Positions 14,546 through 21,798 of a DNA stretch of 21,798 nt are shown here, piece by piece. The translations under genes were made by a program, and so were the position numbers. The notes beneath the pieces were generated by a model, which worked only from the letters and a program-made list of their open reading frames with translations, ran no database searches and was not told the origin of the DNA. The stretch is taken from positions 1-21,798 of IMG/VR virus record IMGVR_UViG_3300042554_000746; one strand, written 5' to 3'. Position 1 is the first letter of the stretch. Every line of letters starts with the position of its first letter. Source of the stretch: a virus.

Positions 14546-15828
14546 CGCTTTGCCCCTATCACTTGCTGATCAACCCACCGGCGCATTTCGCTTAGGTCGG
14601 CATCGCTGAAGATCGCATCACGGGCACGGTCCGTTGCCATTTTCATCTCTGGTGTCACCTTCGGCAATACACCGGCCTGGCGCTGGGCTTCATCATTGCT
14701 TAGCCCCTGTTTTCGCAACCTGCTCGCCTCCCGCATTCTGGGCATCCATTCATCTGGCGAGAGGTGCTCCTCCTCCCATTCAGTGTCGTATTTCCGCTGC
14801 AGGTCACCTGCGGCCCGCAATGCAGCCGTAGAGCGATCCATTCGTTCGGCAAGGCCTTCTGCCACTCTGTTGCTAGTTGAGCTGTGGCGGTTCAAGGTCT
14901 GCGTGTAGTAGTTCATCTGCAGCAGCAACCTGGCTTCCAGCTGTGCTCGTTCAGCAGCGGAGCCAGGCGCATCTTGGCCGCCAATCCCCCAGTCGATCAG
15001 CATGGGTGAACCATCGGGCTGCACCACAATGTTGGCCCCATGCACGTCGCCGTGATCAAGCCCTGCATCGGCCATCACCCGCGCAATCCGCAGCACCCCG
15101 GCGTCCAACCGTTCCCTTGCTCCAGGCTTTGCCAAGATCGCCGCGGCCTCTGGCGTGTCAGGCTCGGTTGATGTGAAGCTGTCTTTCAGCGGCGCACCTT
15201 CCACCATTCGGTAGGCAATGGCAAAACGGCCGTCAGCCGGCAGTTTCACCACCTCACCGATCGGCTCAGGGCCAACACCGAGCGCTGCCGCACGACGCAG
15301 GTTCGCCAACTCGCGATTGGCCATGTTTAACCGTTGCTGCTCACGGCTTACGTCGGGGTCTTCCTCCTGGGGGTCGCCGCCGTTCAGCCGGTCCACCTTG
15401 ACGAGCACGGGGCCTTCTGGCGTGTCCACTTTGTAGGTGTCGCCATAGTTGCCCTGGCTTAGCCGCTTAGCTGGCTTGCCATTCACCAACAGCTGGCCTT
15501 GGCTGTCCTGCCCCAGCTGCAGGCCGGATGGCGACTTTGCCTTCGCTGCTTTTTCCTGTGCCGCGGCCTCTTTTGCGGCCTCTCTTTCCCGGCGCTCCTT
15601 GGCTTCTTGAAATAGTGGGTTGAGCTGTTTCTTGGGGCTGCCCTTGCCCTTCTGGCAGGTCTTGTCTTTAGAGATCCAGCCCTGGCCGCAGGGCTGACCT
15701 TTGCCGCGGCCCGATAGATCCAGCGAGAGCTGGCCGGGTGCCTGCCGGATTCGGGCATCGAGCCGGGCAATCCGCTCACAGACGTGATCGAGCCGGTGGT
15801 CGTCCATCTGTGGGCCCTTGGCTCTCAT
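14542..15828 (-). CDS. Cysteine-module protein with protein-kinase-like domain
   Basis: A 428-residue protein; GGTGAG precedes its ATG (15828), which overlaps the previous stop as ATGA. Residues 40-60 hold the module GKGQPCGQGWISKDKTCQKG (C47, C58). A Lys/Ala/Glu-rich helix follows to about residue 98. The kinase-like part has a glycine loop LSQGNYGDTYKV (123-134), the presumed ATP lysine in VLVKV (K144), a catalytic loop HGDVHGANIV (H259, D261, N266) and IDWG (D279) in place of DFG. This resembles the APH/lipopolysaccharide-kinase branch and RIO/ABC1-like kinases more than eukaryotic Ser/Thr kinases. All key residues are present, so it may be active. The substrate is unknown: the protein could phosphorylate a host or virion target. 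A kinase inside a late structural operon is unusual. Confidence 0.85.
   Translation of the reverse strand: MRAKGPQMDDHRLDHVCERIARLDARIRQAPGQLSLDLSGRGKGQPCGQGWISKDKTCQKGKGSPKKQLNPLFQEAKERREREAAKEAAAQEKAAKAKSPSGLQLGQDSQGQLLVNGKPAKRLSQGNYGDTYKVDTPEGPVLVKVDRLNGGDPQEEDPDVSREQQRLNMANRELANLRRAAALGVGPEPIGEVVKLPADGRFAIAYRMVEGAPLKDSFTSTEPDTPEAAAILAKPGARERLDAGVLRIARVMADAGLDHGDVHGANIVVQPDGSPMLIDWGIGGQDAPGSAAERAQLEARLLLQMNYYTQTLNRHSSTSNRVAEGLAERMDRSTAALRAAGDLQRKYDTEWEEEHLSPDEWMPRMREASRLRKQGLSNDEAQRQAGVLPKVTPEMKMATDRARDAIFSDADLSEMRRWVDQQVIGAKR
15647..15705 (-). repeat. Cysteine module A, copy 1 (kinase-like gene)
   Basis: Encodes the CGQGWISKDKTCQKG region of the kinase-like protein. By hand alignment it matches 17743-17801 with five mismatches in 59 bases, and all are compatible with the same or similar protein sequence. 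A third, more diverged copy lies at 21484-21540. Confidence 0.75.
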
Positions 15829-17912
15829 CGCTCACCTCGCTCCCGCCGGATCCGCACGGCCCGGAACACGTTGTTGAGGCCCCAGATCCAGTCTCCGTAG
15901 CCAGGGTCTCTGCCGCCATCGCCTTGCTCGCGTGGCCTGCGCTCCGGTGGCCTGCGTCCTTCTTCATCCTCCCCAGCCCTTCGACGCGATACGAGTCGTC
16001 GCTGCGCTGGACTGCTGGAGCCCAGGTAAAGGCTGGCCCTCATGAAGATGATGGCGGCTTTCAGCCGTTCGTCGTCCACCCCGATTAGCTCGTTGCGGGT
16101 GATATAGCGATGGGATTCCAACGCATCCTTTTCGCTGCCGTAAACGCGGATGCCATGTTCAATGTCGTCGGTCAGTTCAGAGCGGTCAATCCCGGTCATT
16201 CGCACGATCTGGTCAGTGGCCCAGTTCAGCTCTTCTGCCGTCATCCGCTGGGCAACGGCCGCCTGGAACGAGGCCCCCGTCAGTGATTGGTCCCCATAAC
16301 GCAGCCTCTCGCTGATGTATCCCCGGTCGTTAAAGAACTCCTGATCGTTTTTCTCTGCAGTCTTCTTGAGACCCTTTGGCCTGGGCAGGCCCTCGCCCTT
16401 CGGTTCGGTCGGTTGCACTCGCGCTGGCTTTTTCTTTGGCCGCACCACCCGCGGTGTTGTGCCTTCGCCGCTGGTGCCGGAGCCCGCGGCCGCGCCCTGG
16501 CCGGCGCCCTGCGCTTGCGCTGGCTTGGCCCCGACGTATTCGCCCTCACTCATCCAAGAGCCGCCGGGATACCAGTGCCCGTCTGGCCCGTATTCGCCGC
16601 CTGGCTTGGCGCGGCGCAGCTTGACCTCCACCGATGGCTTGCGGCCGGTCTTCGCCGCCTCGGCCTTGCGACGCTCGCGCTCCGCCTTGGTCACTGCACG
16701 CTGTTCGGCGGCCTCCGCTCGCAGGGCCTTGGCTTTGGCCTTGGCTTCTGCCGGCTTGAGTGCGCCGATGCCCCTGGGCTTGACCTCGCCGCGGGCCAAC
16801 TGCTCTAGGCGGCTGATGCGCTCCTTGCTGGCCGTGGAGCGGGCCTCCTTGCGGCATTCCTTTTGCACCGAGATGCAGGCTCGGCCGCAGCCGTAGCCGG
16901 TGGAGCATTTGCGTTTGACGGCATCCAGTCGAGCCAGCACCATCGAGATGCGGTCGCTGGCATCCACCCTGCTGGCCGCCTGCAGCTTGGCCTCTGCCCG
17001 CTGCAGCCGTTTGGCCAGGTCACTGCGCTCGTACTGGATCTTGTTGGCCATGGAGGTTTTCCTCTGGCCCGTGTAGCTCCAGCCCTTCTCGCGCATCCGC
17101 TCTGCTTTCCACTGGACGTTGAGCTGGGCATATATGTCCTGCTCGCTGAGCATGGATATGCCATTGCTGTTTTCGATCTGGGCAGCGGTGGCGTCGCCCA
17201 TTCGCCATTCCCGCCTGCGGCCCCAGTCCTCTGTTCGCCACTCGCCAACGCTCACCTCTGGCCGGGGCGCCAGCTCCACCTCGCCCCAGTCGTTCTGCCA
17301 CTTCTGCTCCAGCTCATCGAGCTGGTGCTGGGCCATGCGCAGCCGGGCGACCGTGCGGGCTGTGCTTTGCAGACCCTTGAACTGCTTGCGATCAAGCGGG
17401 TCGGTGTAGCCCATCAGCTTCAGGGCTGATTCGGCGCTCACAACACGGGTCTCGCCCTGGTGCTCAACCTCAAATTGATGCACCACGTTCCGGCCGGTCT
17501 CGACGTTGGCGATGCTTTTCTCCCAGTCGGAGACGCGGCGCTCGACCACCTCACCCCGCTGGTCTTGCACCTCCGCGGTTGTCCACTGCCAGGTGTAGCC
17601 AATAAGCCTGGCGCCACTGGGCCCTGTGATCGGGTTGTCAAACGCCACCCGCTGTCTCGGCCGGCTGCGACGGGCCTCGGAGGGGGCAGACCCTGGAACG
17701 CCGGCATCAGATGAAGTCGCATTAGGGTTTGCGCCTCCGGCGCCCTTCTGGCAGGTCTTGTCCTTAGAGATCCACCCCTGACCGCAGGGTTGACCCTTGC
17801 CTCCACTGCCGCCGCCGAACAGATCCAGCTGGCCTGGGGGCGCCTTGGCCCGAGCGTCAAGTCGCTTCTCCAGTTGGAGCAACCTTTCAGAGAAGGCGAG
17901 GGTGGCCGTCAT
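15825..17912 (-). CDS. Large basic protein with two cysteine modules, function unknown
   Basis: A 695-residue protein starting one base after the previous stop (TGAGATG). Residues 38-57 carry module A (QPCGQGWISKDKTCQK; C43, C54). Residues 90-320 are a mixed-sequence region with LIGYTWQWTTAEVQ and FEVEHQGETRVVSAESALKLMGY. About residues 330-400 carry module B (C336, C342, C346, C353) and the GRACISVQKEC core, followed by an Ala/Lys/Arg-rich linker. A GPDGHWYPGGSWM turn (about residue 450) and a C-terminal helical part follow, with TAEELNWATDQIVRMTG and an Arg-rich tail. I recognise no enzyme motif. It shares module B almost exactly with the metallopeptidase-like protein just upstream. It could be a structural or injected protein. 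Confidence 0.8.
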   Translation of the reverse strand: MTATLAFSERLLQLEKRLDARAKAPPGQLDLFGGGSGGKGQPCGQGWISKDKTCQKGAGGANPNATSSDAGVPGSAPSEARRSRPRQRVAFDNPITGPSGARLIGYTWQWTTAEVQDQRGEVVERRVSDWEKSIANVETGRNVVHQFEVEHQGETRVVSAESALKLMGYTDPLDRKQFKGLQSTARTVARLRMAQHQLDELEQKWQNDWGEVELAPRPEVSVGEWRTEDWGRRREWRMGDATAAQIENSNGISMLSEQDIYAQLNVQWKAERMREKGWSYTGQRKTSMANKIQYERSDLAKRLQRAEAKLQAASRVDASDRISMVLARLDAVKRKCSTGYGCGRACISVQKECRKEARSTASKERISRLEQLARGEVKPRGIGALKPAEAKAKAKALRAEAAEQRAVTKAERERRKAEAAKTGRKPSVEVKLRRAKPGGEYGPDGHWYPGGSWMSEGEYVGAKPAQAQGAGQGAAAGSGTSGEGTTPRVVRPKKKPARVQPTEPKGEGLPRPKGLKKTAEKNDQEFFNDRGYISERLRYGDQSLTGASFQAAVAQRMTAEELNWATDQIVRMTGIDRSELTDDIEHGIRVYGSEKDALESHRYITRNELIGVDDERLKAAIIFMRASLYLGSSSPAQRRLVSRRRAGEDEEGRRPPERRPREQGDGGRDPGYGDWIWGLNNVFRAVRIRRERGER
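16857..16927 (-). repeat. Cysteine module B, copy 1
   Basis: Encodes KRKCSTGYGCGRACISVQKEC in the large basic protein. By hand alignment it matches 19741-19811 at 64 of 71 bases. The likeness goes on in protein downstream (RLEQLARGEVKPRGIGALKP against RLQQLARGEIKPKGIGAIKP), so the duplicated block is about 65-75 codons long. Confidence 0.75.
17743..17801 (-). repeat. Cysteine module A, copy 2
   Basis: Encodes CGQGWISKDKTCQKG near the N-terminus of the large basic protein. It is nearly identical at DNA level to the copy at 15647-15705 (five mismatches in 59 bases by eye). Confidence 0.75.
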
Positions 17913-17913
17913 C

Positions 17914-19866
17914 TCAGCTCAACCAGTAGACGAAGCGCCGCACCCGCTCCTCGCGTGAATCGCGCCGGGTGCCGCCGGGGAAGTCGTCCTGACGGATCTG
18001 GGCCATCAGGGCGTCAAACATCGGCTCCATCGCCTCGGCCTGCTCCCTGGTGGGCCACAACGGATCGCCAGTGGCTTGGGTGAGGTAGCTGTTCTCTCGT
18101 CCGGCCTTGGCCAGCTTCAGTTGGCAGTAGGCCTCAAATGATCGAGCGAACATCTCCTCACGCGACAGCCAGTATTGATCACTGATCAATACTCCCTGCT
18201 GCTTTAGTTCTCTAATTCTTCTGTAGACCTGCTGGGTGTAGCCGGTTGTCTCCCACGACCCGATCACCTTGAACATGGCAGCACGCTTTTCAGGGCTGCC
18301 GACGTTCTGCGTGAGGAACGATTTACCACCTGCGGCGAAGTTGTCCAGGGCGTGGCCCCATTCATGGGCCAGCGTGCCGATTCCTTTCTTGCGGGTCAGA
18401 TTGATGACCTTCATGCCGGGCTCGTAGTGAGCCATGGCCGTGCCCTTGCCACGGGCGCCGATGGCCAGACCCAGCGTGCCGTTCAGGCTGATGGCTTCAT
18501 CGGGCAACTCCAGGATGTCCGCCAGATCCACCATGGCCTCGGCAGCCTTCTGAACGTGGTGCTTGCGCTCGTCGTCCGTGACGGAGTTGCCGTACTGCAG
18601 CCCGCGGAAGCCCGATCGCTTAATGATCTGCTCAGTAGCGGCCTCAACGGAACCGCCGACGCTGCGACCGCCAACCCGCCGGGCGGGCGCCACATACAGA
18701 TCGGCCGCGCTGAAGCGCTGTTTGCCGCTGCCTTCCTTGCCGAACGCCGCGGCCAGGGTTGAGCCTTCCATGATCTTTGTGGCCGCTTCTGCCGCACGCC
18801 CCATGGATTTGGCCGGGTTCTGGCGCCAGTCCGCCCCCACGTCGGCGGCCAGGGCCTTAGCGAACGCATCCATCTGCCCATAGACACTGGTGCTGCCGCG
18901 CTTGGTCAGGCGCTTCTGCATGTCCACCAGGGCATTGGCCACTGGGTTGAACGGGTCCGCGTGGGTGCGCTGGTAACCCTGGCCTTCGGTCTTGCGATAC
19001 CGGCTGATTAGCTCGCTCAGCCGCTTGGTCAGAGCCGAGCGCATCTCACCAGCCGGCATGTCTTTGTTGGCCTCCACAAAGTCGCGAACCGACTGGAAGG
19101 CATCGAAATACTGCTTGCGTAGCGCCTTTTCATCCACCGCCTCCGTCGTGCGACCGCCATAGGTGGTTTGCCCCCGCGCTTGCCTGCGACGCTCCCCTTC
19201 GATGTAGTCCGTGACTGCCTTAGCCGTCAGGCTAGGGAAGGCCTTTAGGCAGTAGTGGCTCTCCAGCCTGGAGAGGCAGTTAGTCGGCTCAGTTCCGGTG
19301 ATCAGATCCACCGGGAAGTTCTTAAGCAGGTTGTCCCGCGTGATCAGCTTCTCGGCTTGCCCCGATGCTTCGGCCTCCTCGATCGTGCGGAAGGCGTTGC
19401 GCTTGTGCCGGGCTGAGTTGGCCAGGTCTTCACCGGCGTTCCCCACCGCTGATTTGCGAGCAAACTCGTAATCGTCGTCCTGGCTGATCGGCGTTGTTGC
19501 CGCCCTGGGCCCCTTGGCTTTGGCAGTAGCCGCCTGAGCCTTGGCGGCCTGAGCCTGCTGCCTACCACTGCGCAGCTCGGCCGCCTTGGCCCCGCGGGCT
19601 TGCGTCAGCTGCTCAGCCTTAGCCGCCGCATCGCCTGGCTTGATTGCGCCAATGCCCTTGGGTTTGATCTCCCCGCGGGCTAGCTGCTGCAGCCTGCCGA
19701 TCCGCTCTTTGCTAACGGCCGAACCAGCCTCTTTCTGGCATTCCTTCTGCACTGAGATGCAGGTGCGGCCACAGCCGTAGCCGGTGTTGCATTTGCGTTT
19801 GACGGCATCCAGCCGGGCCTCAAGTGCATCCAGTAGCGATTGACGTTGCTGGACCGCCGCGGCCAT
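17914..19866 (-). CDS. Metallopeptidase-like protein with cysteine module B
   Basis: A 650-residue protein from ATG 19866, which I prefer; the frame extends to a TTG at 19938 that would overlap the preceding gene by 38 bases. No clear Shine-Dalgarno is seen for either. N-terminal module B: C26, C32, C36, C43 in KRKCNTGYGCGRTCISVQKEC, then an Ala/Lys-rich linker with GIGAIKPGDA. A middle helical region of unknown role follows. The zinc site is LAHEWGHALDNF (HEWGH 501-505), with EEMFARSFEAY at 570-580 giving the likely third ligand, as in gluzincin-like peptidases found in large polyvalent phage proteins (LPD-type). Expected activity is proteolysis, either of host proteins after injection or during maturation. 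The substrate is unknown. HEWGH is intact. Confidence 0.85.
   Translation of the reverse strand: MAAAVQQRQSLLDALEARLDAVKRKCNTGYGCGRTCISVQKECQKEAGSAVSKERIGRLQQLARGEIKPKGIGAIKPGDAAAKAEQLTQARGAKAAELRSGRQQAQAAKAQAATAKAKGPRAATTPISQDDDYEFARKSAVGNAGEDLANSARHKRNAFRTIEEAEASGQAEKLITRDNLLKNFPVDLITGTEPTNCLSRLESHYCLKAFPSLTAKAVTDYIEGERRRQARGQTTYGGRTTEAVDEKALRKQYFDAFQSVRDFVEANKDMPAGEMRSALTKRLSELISRYRKTEGQGYQRTHADPFNPVANALVDMQKRLTKRGSTSVYGQMDAFAKALAADVGADWRQNPAKSMGRAAEAATKIMEGSTLAAAFGKEGSGKQRFSAADLYVAPARRVGGRSVGGSVEAATEQIIKRSGFRGLQYGNSVTDDERKHHVQKAAEAMVDLADILELPDEAISLNGTLGLAIGARGKGTAMAHYEPGMKVINLTRKKGIGTLAHEWGHALDNFAAGGKSFLTQNVGSPEKRAAMFKVIGSWETTGYTQQVYRRIRELKQQGVLISDQYWLSREEMFARSFEAYCQLKLAKAGRENSYLTQATGDPLWPTREQAEAMEPMFDALMAQIRQDDFPGGTRRDSREERVRRFVYWLS
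19741..19811 (-). repeat. Cysteine module B, copy 2
   Basis: Encodes KRKCNTGYGCGRTCISVQKEC at the N-terminus of the metallopeptidase-like protein. It matches 16857-16927 at 64 of 71 bases by hand alignment, more than protein conservation alone would need. This suggests recent duplication or gene conversion. Confidence 0.75.
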
Positions 19867-19900
19867 GAATGCTGCATCTATCTGAGGCAGTATTGCGCCG

Positions 19901-20230
19901 CTACAGAGACGTGGGCGCCGCAGCCCCGCGATGCGCAAGTAGCGCTTCGGTGCTGCGCTTTTCGGCTTCGGCCAGTTGCATCTGGCGGCCGATCTGAGTC
20001 GTTGGCACTGATGCGTCGATCTCCAGCAGGGTTGCGATCCACCACTGATCGTCCGGGCTGGTGGCCGCTGTCACCAGGGCCTCCGACATGTACCCAATCT
20101 GCGCTTTTGCATCTCCCTTCGCCTCGCGATGCAGCAGCTTCCACTGCAGGGCTGCAGAGCGGTCGATCGCGGGCCCGCTTGTGGCTGCCTTGATCAGACC
20201 GATCGCCTTGGACAGCAGCATCTCACTCAT
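19901..20230 (-). CDS. Small hypothetical protein
   Basis: A 109-residue helical protein. Its ATG (20230) overlaps the previous stop as ATGA. It has Ala-rich amphipathic helices (LLSKAIGLIKAATSG, ALVTAATSPDDQWWIATLLEI) and no cysteine module or catalytic motif. I do not recognise it. Being placed between two metallopeptidase-like genes, it might be a chaperone or inhibitor for them, but there is no direct evidence. Confidence 0.65.
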   Translation of the reverse strand: MSEMLLSKAIGLIKAATSGPAIDRSAALQWKLLHREAKGDAKAQIGYMSEALVTAATSPDDQWWIATLLEIDASVPTTQIGRQMQLAEAEKRSTEALLAHRGAAAPTSL

Positions 20231-21654
20231 GTGGCGTAGTTCTTGATGTGCGCGGTGGCGCCCTTGGCCTTAACCGCATTCTTGCGTGCTTTGGTCACCA
20301 TCGCGTCAACCCAGTCATGCAGCTCTCTGTTGTAACGCCTCAGGGCATCAGGCGCCGTGACGTAGGCAACAAACGACTCCGCGAATAATTCTGCCACGTT
20401 GGTGTTGGAATAGCTGGTAGGGCCTGCCGCCGTGCCGGCTGCGATCAGCCTCTCCATGGCCGGCGGCGCAATCCGCGTGCCGTTTGAGGGGTAGATGACT
20501 TGGTTGCCGTTGATCGCCACGCCCGGCTCAACGGTCCTTGAACTGTAATCGTGAATCATGTGGCCCAACTCGTGCAGATGCGTTGTAAGCGCCCGCTCAG
20601 AATCGGACAGCCCAACGGAATTGCTAAACGTAAACTCAATCCGCTTGTCGCGCACATCCAGGGTATTGCGAATACTGGCGCCCATCGCGGCCGGGTTGAC
20701 CGCATCTGGGTCCAGCCGGGCACCTGCCTGGCCAGCCACGGATGCCTTCCAGTAAATGTTGCCCATGCCCCTGTAGAGGCCGTCAGCGTCATTAGGGACA
20801 AGAACCATGGTTAGCGAATGCTTGGCAGCGCCAAGCACCTGCGTGGGGCCGTCCATATAGCTGGCGCCCACGACAGCGCTATATGCCTCGGTCACTTTCC
20901 GCAGGAGGGAAGCATCGCTGAGGTTGCCCTCTGCAGCCTTGATCATCTTCTGCAGATGACTTCTTGCATCCTTATACCACTTCATCTCGCCCTTCTGGCC
21001 CAGTGCGGTGCGCAGGGAATTGGCAAAATCCTGGCTTTCTGGTGACTTGTCACTCTCAAGAGCCTCGATCATCTCCTCAGGCCAGATGTTGAAGCGCTTA
21101 GCAAAGTTCCTGAGCAGTCCAATGCCATTTTCCTGCTCTGTTGTCCATTCGTTTAGCTGCTGCAGGTTCTCCTCAATGCTTTTGTCTGCGTTCCACACGG
21201 GCATTGGCTTGTTCAGCTGCACCACGGGCCCAAACCTGCGCTTGGGCTGAATCATCACGATCGCCCCAGCCTCATCCATAAACGCCATGGCGCTGCGAGC
21301 ATTGATGCCGGCCTCGTTGTTTTGCTCAGCGAGTTTTTGCAGGCTCAGCGCCAAGTCAGTGCCGTTATGGCGAACCGCTGGCGGGTTGAACGTCCGGCTT
21401 TCAATGCCAGAAACGATCTGCTCCATTGTCTTGGCGGAAAACGGAGCAATGGTGTCTCGTGGGTCATTGGCGTCGCCCTCGCCGATCCGGCAATTCTTGT
21501 CCCTGGAGATCCAGCCCCGTCCACACGGCTGACCGTTACCTGAGCCATCACCGAAGAGGTCCAGCTGGCCCTCTGCAGCCTTGGCTTTCCGCCTGGCGTC
21601 AAGGCGAAGCTCCAGGGCGTCAAGGCGCATCAGCAGCGGAATGATGCGGCTCAT
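20227..21654 (-). CDS. Metallopeptidase-like protein with cysteine module A
   Basis: A 475-residue protein starting at ATG 21654, which overlaps the stop of the truncated upstream gene (ATGA). The N-terminus has a short amphipathic helix (LMRLDALELRLDARRKAKA), then module A (GQPCGRGWISRDKNC; C44, C55). A helical middle region follows. The zinc motif is HLHELGHMIHDY (HELGH 361-365) and ELFAESFVAY at 422-431 gives the third ligand. The last pattern is shared with EMFARSFEAY of the other metallopeptidase-like protein, so the two catalytic parts are probably homologous though the rest differs. Fold: zincin, likely active. The substrate is unknown; a virion-borne protease is the likeliest role given the neighbours. 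Confidence 0.85.
   Translation of the reverse strand: MSRIIPLLMRLDALELRLDARRKAKAAEGQLDLFGDGSGNGQPCGRGWISRDKNCRIGEGDANDPRDTIAPFSAKTMEQIVSGIESRTFNPPAVRHNGTDLALSLQKLAEQNNEAGINARSAMAFMDEAGAIVMIQPKRRFGPVVQLNKPMPVWNADKSIEENLQQLNEWTTEQENGIGLLRNFAKRFNIWPEEMIEALESDKSPESQDFANSLRTALGQKGEMKWYKDARSHLQKMIKAAEGNLSDASLLRKVTEAYSAVVGASYMDGPTQVLGAAKHSLTMVLVPNDADGLYRGMGNIYWKASVAGQAGARLDPDAVNPAAMGASIRNTLDVRDKRIEFTFSNSVGLSDSERALTTHLHELGHMIHDYSSRTVEPGVAINGNQVIYPSNGTRIAPPAMERLIAAGTAAGPTSYSNTNVAELFAESFVAYVTAPDALRRYNRELHDWVDAMVTKARKNAVKAKGATAHIKNYAT
21484..21540 (-). repeat. Cysteine module A, copy 3 (diverged)
   Basis: Encodes CGRGWISRDKNC near the N-terminus of the first metallopeptidase-like protein. It is clearly related to the copies at 15647 and 17743 but has many more base changes, so it is older than they are. 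Confidence 0.65.
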
Positions 21655-21798
21655 GCGGCAAAAGCCTCGGTCTTGGCTGCAATCCGCAGCAGCCGCCGCA
21701 CCGCGGCGTCGAAACGATCGTCAGAGTCGAACATGCTCAGCGACTCCGCCTCCCGGCTGGTGTCGTCATCGCCCGCCGGCTTGAGGCCCAAGCGCTGC
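21651..21798 (-). CDS. C-terminus of an upstream gene, truncated by the window edge (perhaps portal)
   Basis: Forty-eight codons and a TGA stop are visible. The residues include LGLKPAGDDDTSREAESLSMF and RFDAAVRRLLRIAAKTEAFAA. The stop overlaps the next start as ATGA, so it belongs to the same operon. An acidic, Ser-rich segment followed by an amphipathic C-terminal helix is common in portal protein ends, and portal is the expected gene before a head-morphogenesis block. However, too little sequence is present to say. Confidence 0.5.
   Translation of the reverse strand, partial: QRLGLKPAGDDDTSREAESLSMFDSDDRFDAAVRRLLRIAAKTEAFAA

Noticed and set aside
16287-16808. Long plus-strand open frame (173 codons) opposite the large basic protein
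   Set aside because: It lies antisense to a clear gene, has low-complexity Leu/Ala/Arg composition typical of the reverse complement of GC-rich coding DNA, and shows no domain or start signal.

Overview
This window is a compact, almost gap-free block of phage late (virion) genes from a tailed virus with a long non-contractile tail. It could be a free siphophage genome or a prophage, and nothing in the window decides between them: I see no integrase, attachment site, tRNA or host gene. Every gene except one is on the minus strand, so the operon reads from about 21,800 down to 1. Most junctions are ATGA or TGATG overlaps, as expected of one translationally coupled late operon. The DNA is GC-rich. 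The short cysteine motif that recurs in four proteins (CGxGWISxDKxC and a relative) reminds me of cyanobacterial proteins, so a cyanobacterial host is my tentative guess; the sequence does not prove it.

Layout in transcription order. (1) 21,798-14,201: the C-terminus of a truncated upstream gene (by position perhaps the portal protein), then six proteins. Four of these carry a short cysteine module: two HExxH metallopeptidase-like proteins, one large unrecognised basic protein, and one protein with a protein-kinase-like domain. Two small untagged proteins accompany them. (2) 14,010-14,243: a small XRE-type HTH regulator on the opposite strand, with a perfect palindrome and a possible promoter in front of it. 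(3) 13,906-10,326: head genes, namely a DUF2213-type prohead protease fused to an acidic, coiled-coil scaffold-like tail, a decoration/cement-like protein, a DUF2184-type major capsid protein, an unknown protein, and a DUF4054-type connector. (4) 10,326-8,477: head-completion, tail-completion and tail-terminator candidates, then a tail-tube-like protein. (5) 8,450-5,736: a second, larger tail-tube paralogue, a small unknown, and a tail assembly chaperone pair whose overlap contains a G GGA AAA slippery heptamer, the -1 frameshift arrangement of lambda G/GT. (6) 5,709-1: a 1663-residue tape measure protein with an embedded M23 peptidase domain, a tail-tip protein, and the start of an NlpC/P60-like (lambda K-like) gene cut by the window edge.

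How the genes work together. The head genes build and mature the capsid, the connector and terminator genes join it to the tail, and the tube, chaperones and tape measure set tail length. The tape measure M23 domain and the NlpC/P60 protein are the likely wall-degrading entry activities. The group at 14.2-21.7 kb is the least ordinary part. Kinase-like and metallopeptidase-like proteins share exchangeable N-terminal cysteine modules and sit between the presumed portal and the head protease. That suggests a tagged set of proteins that may be packaged in the virion and injected, which is my main candidate for an undescribed system.
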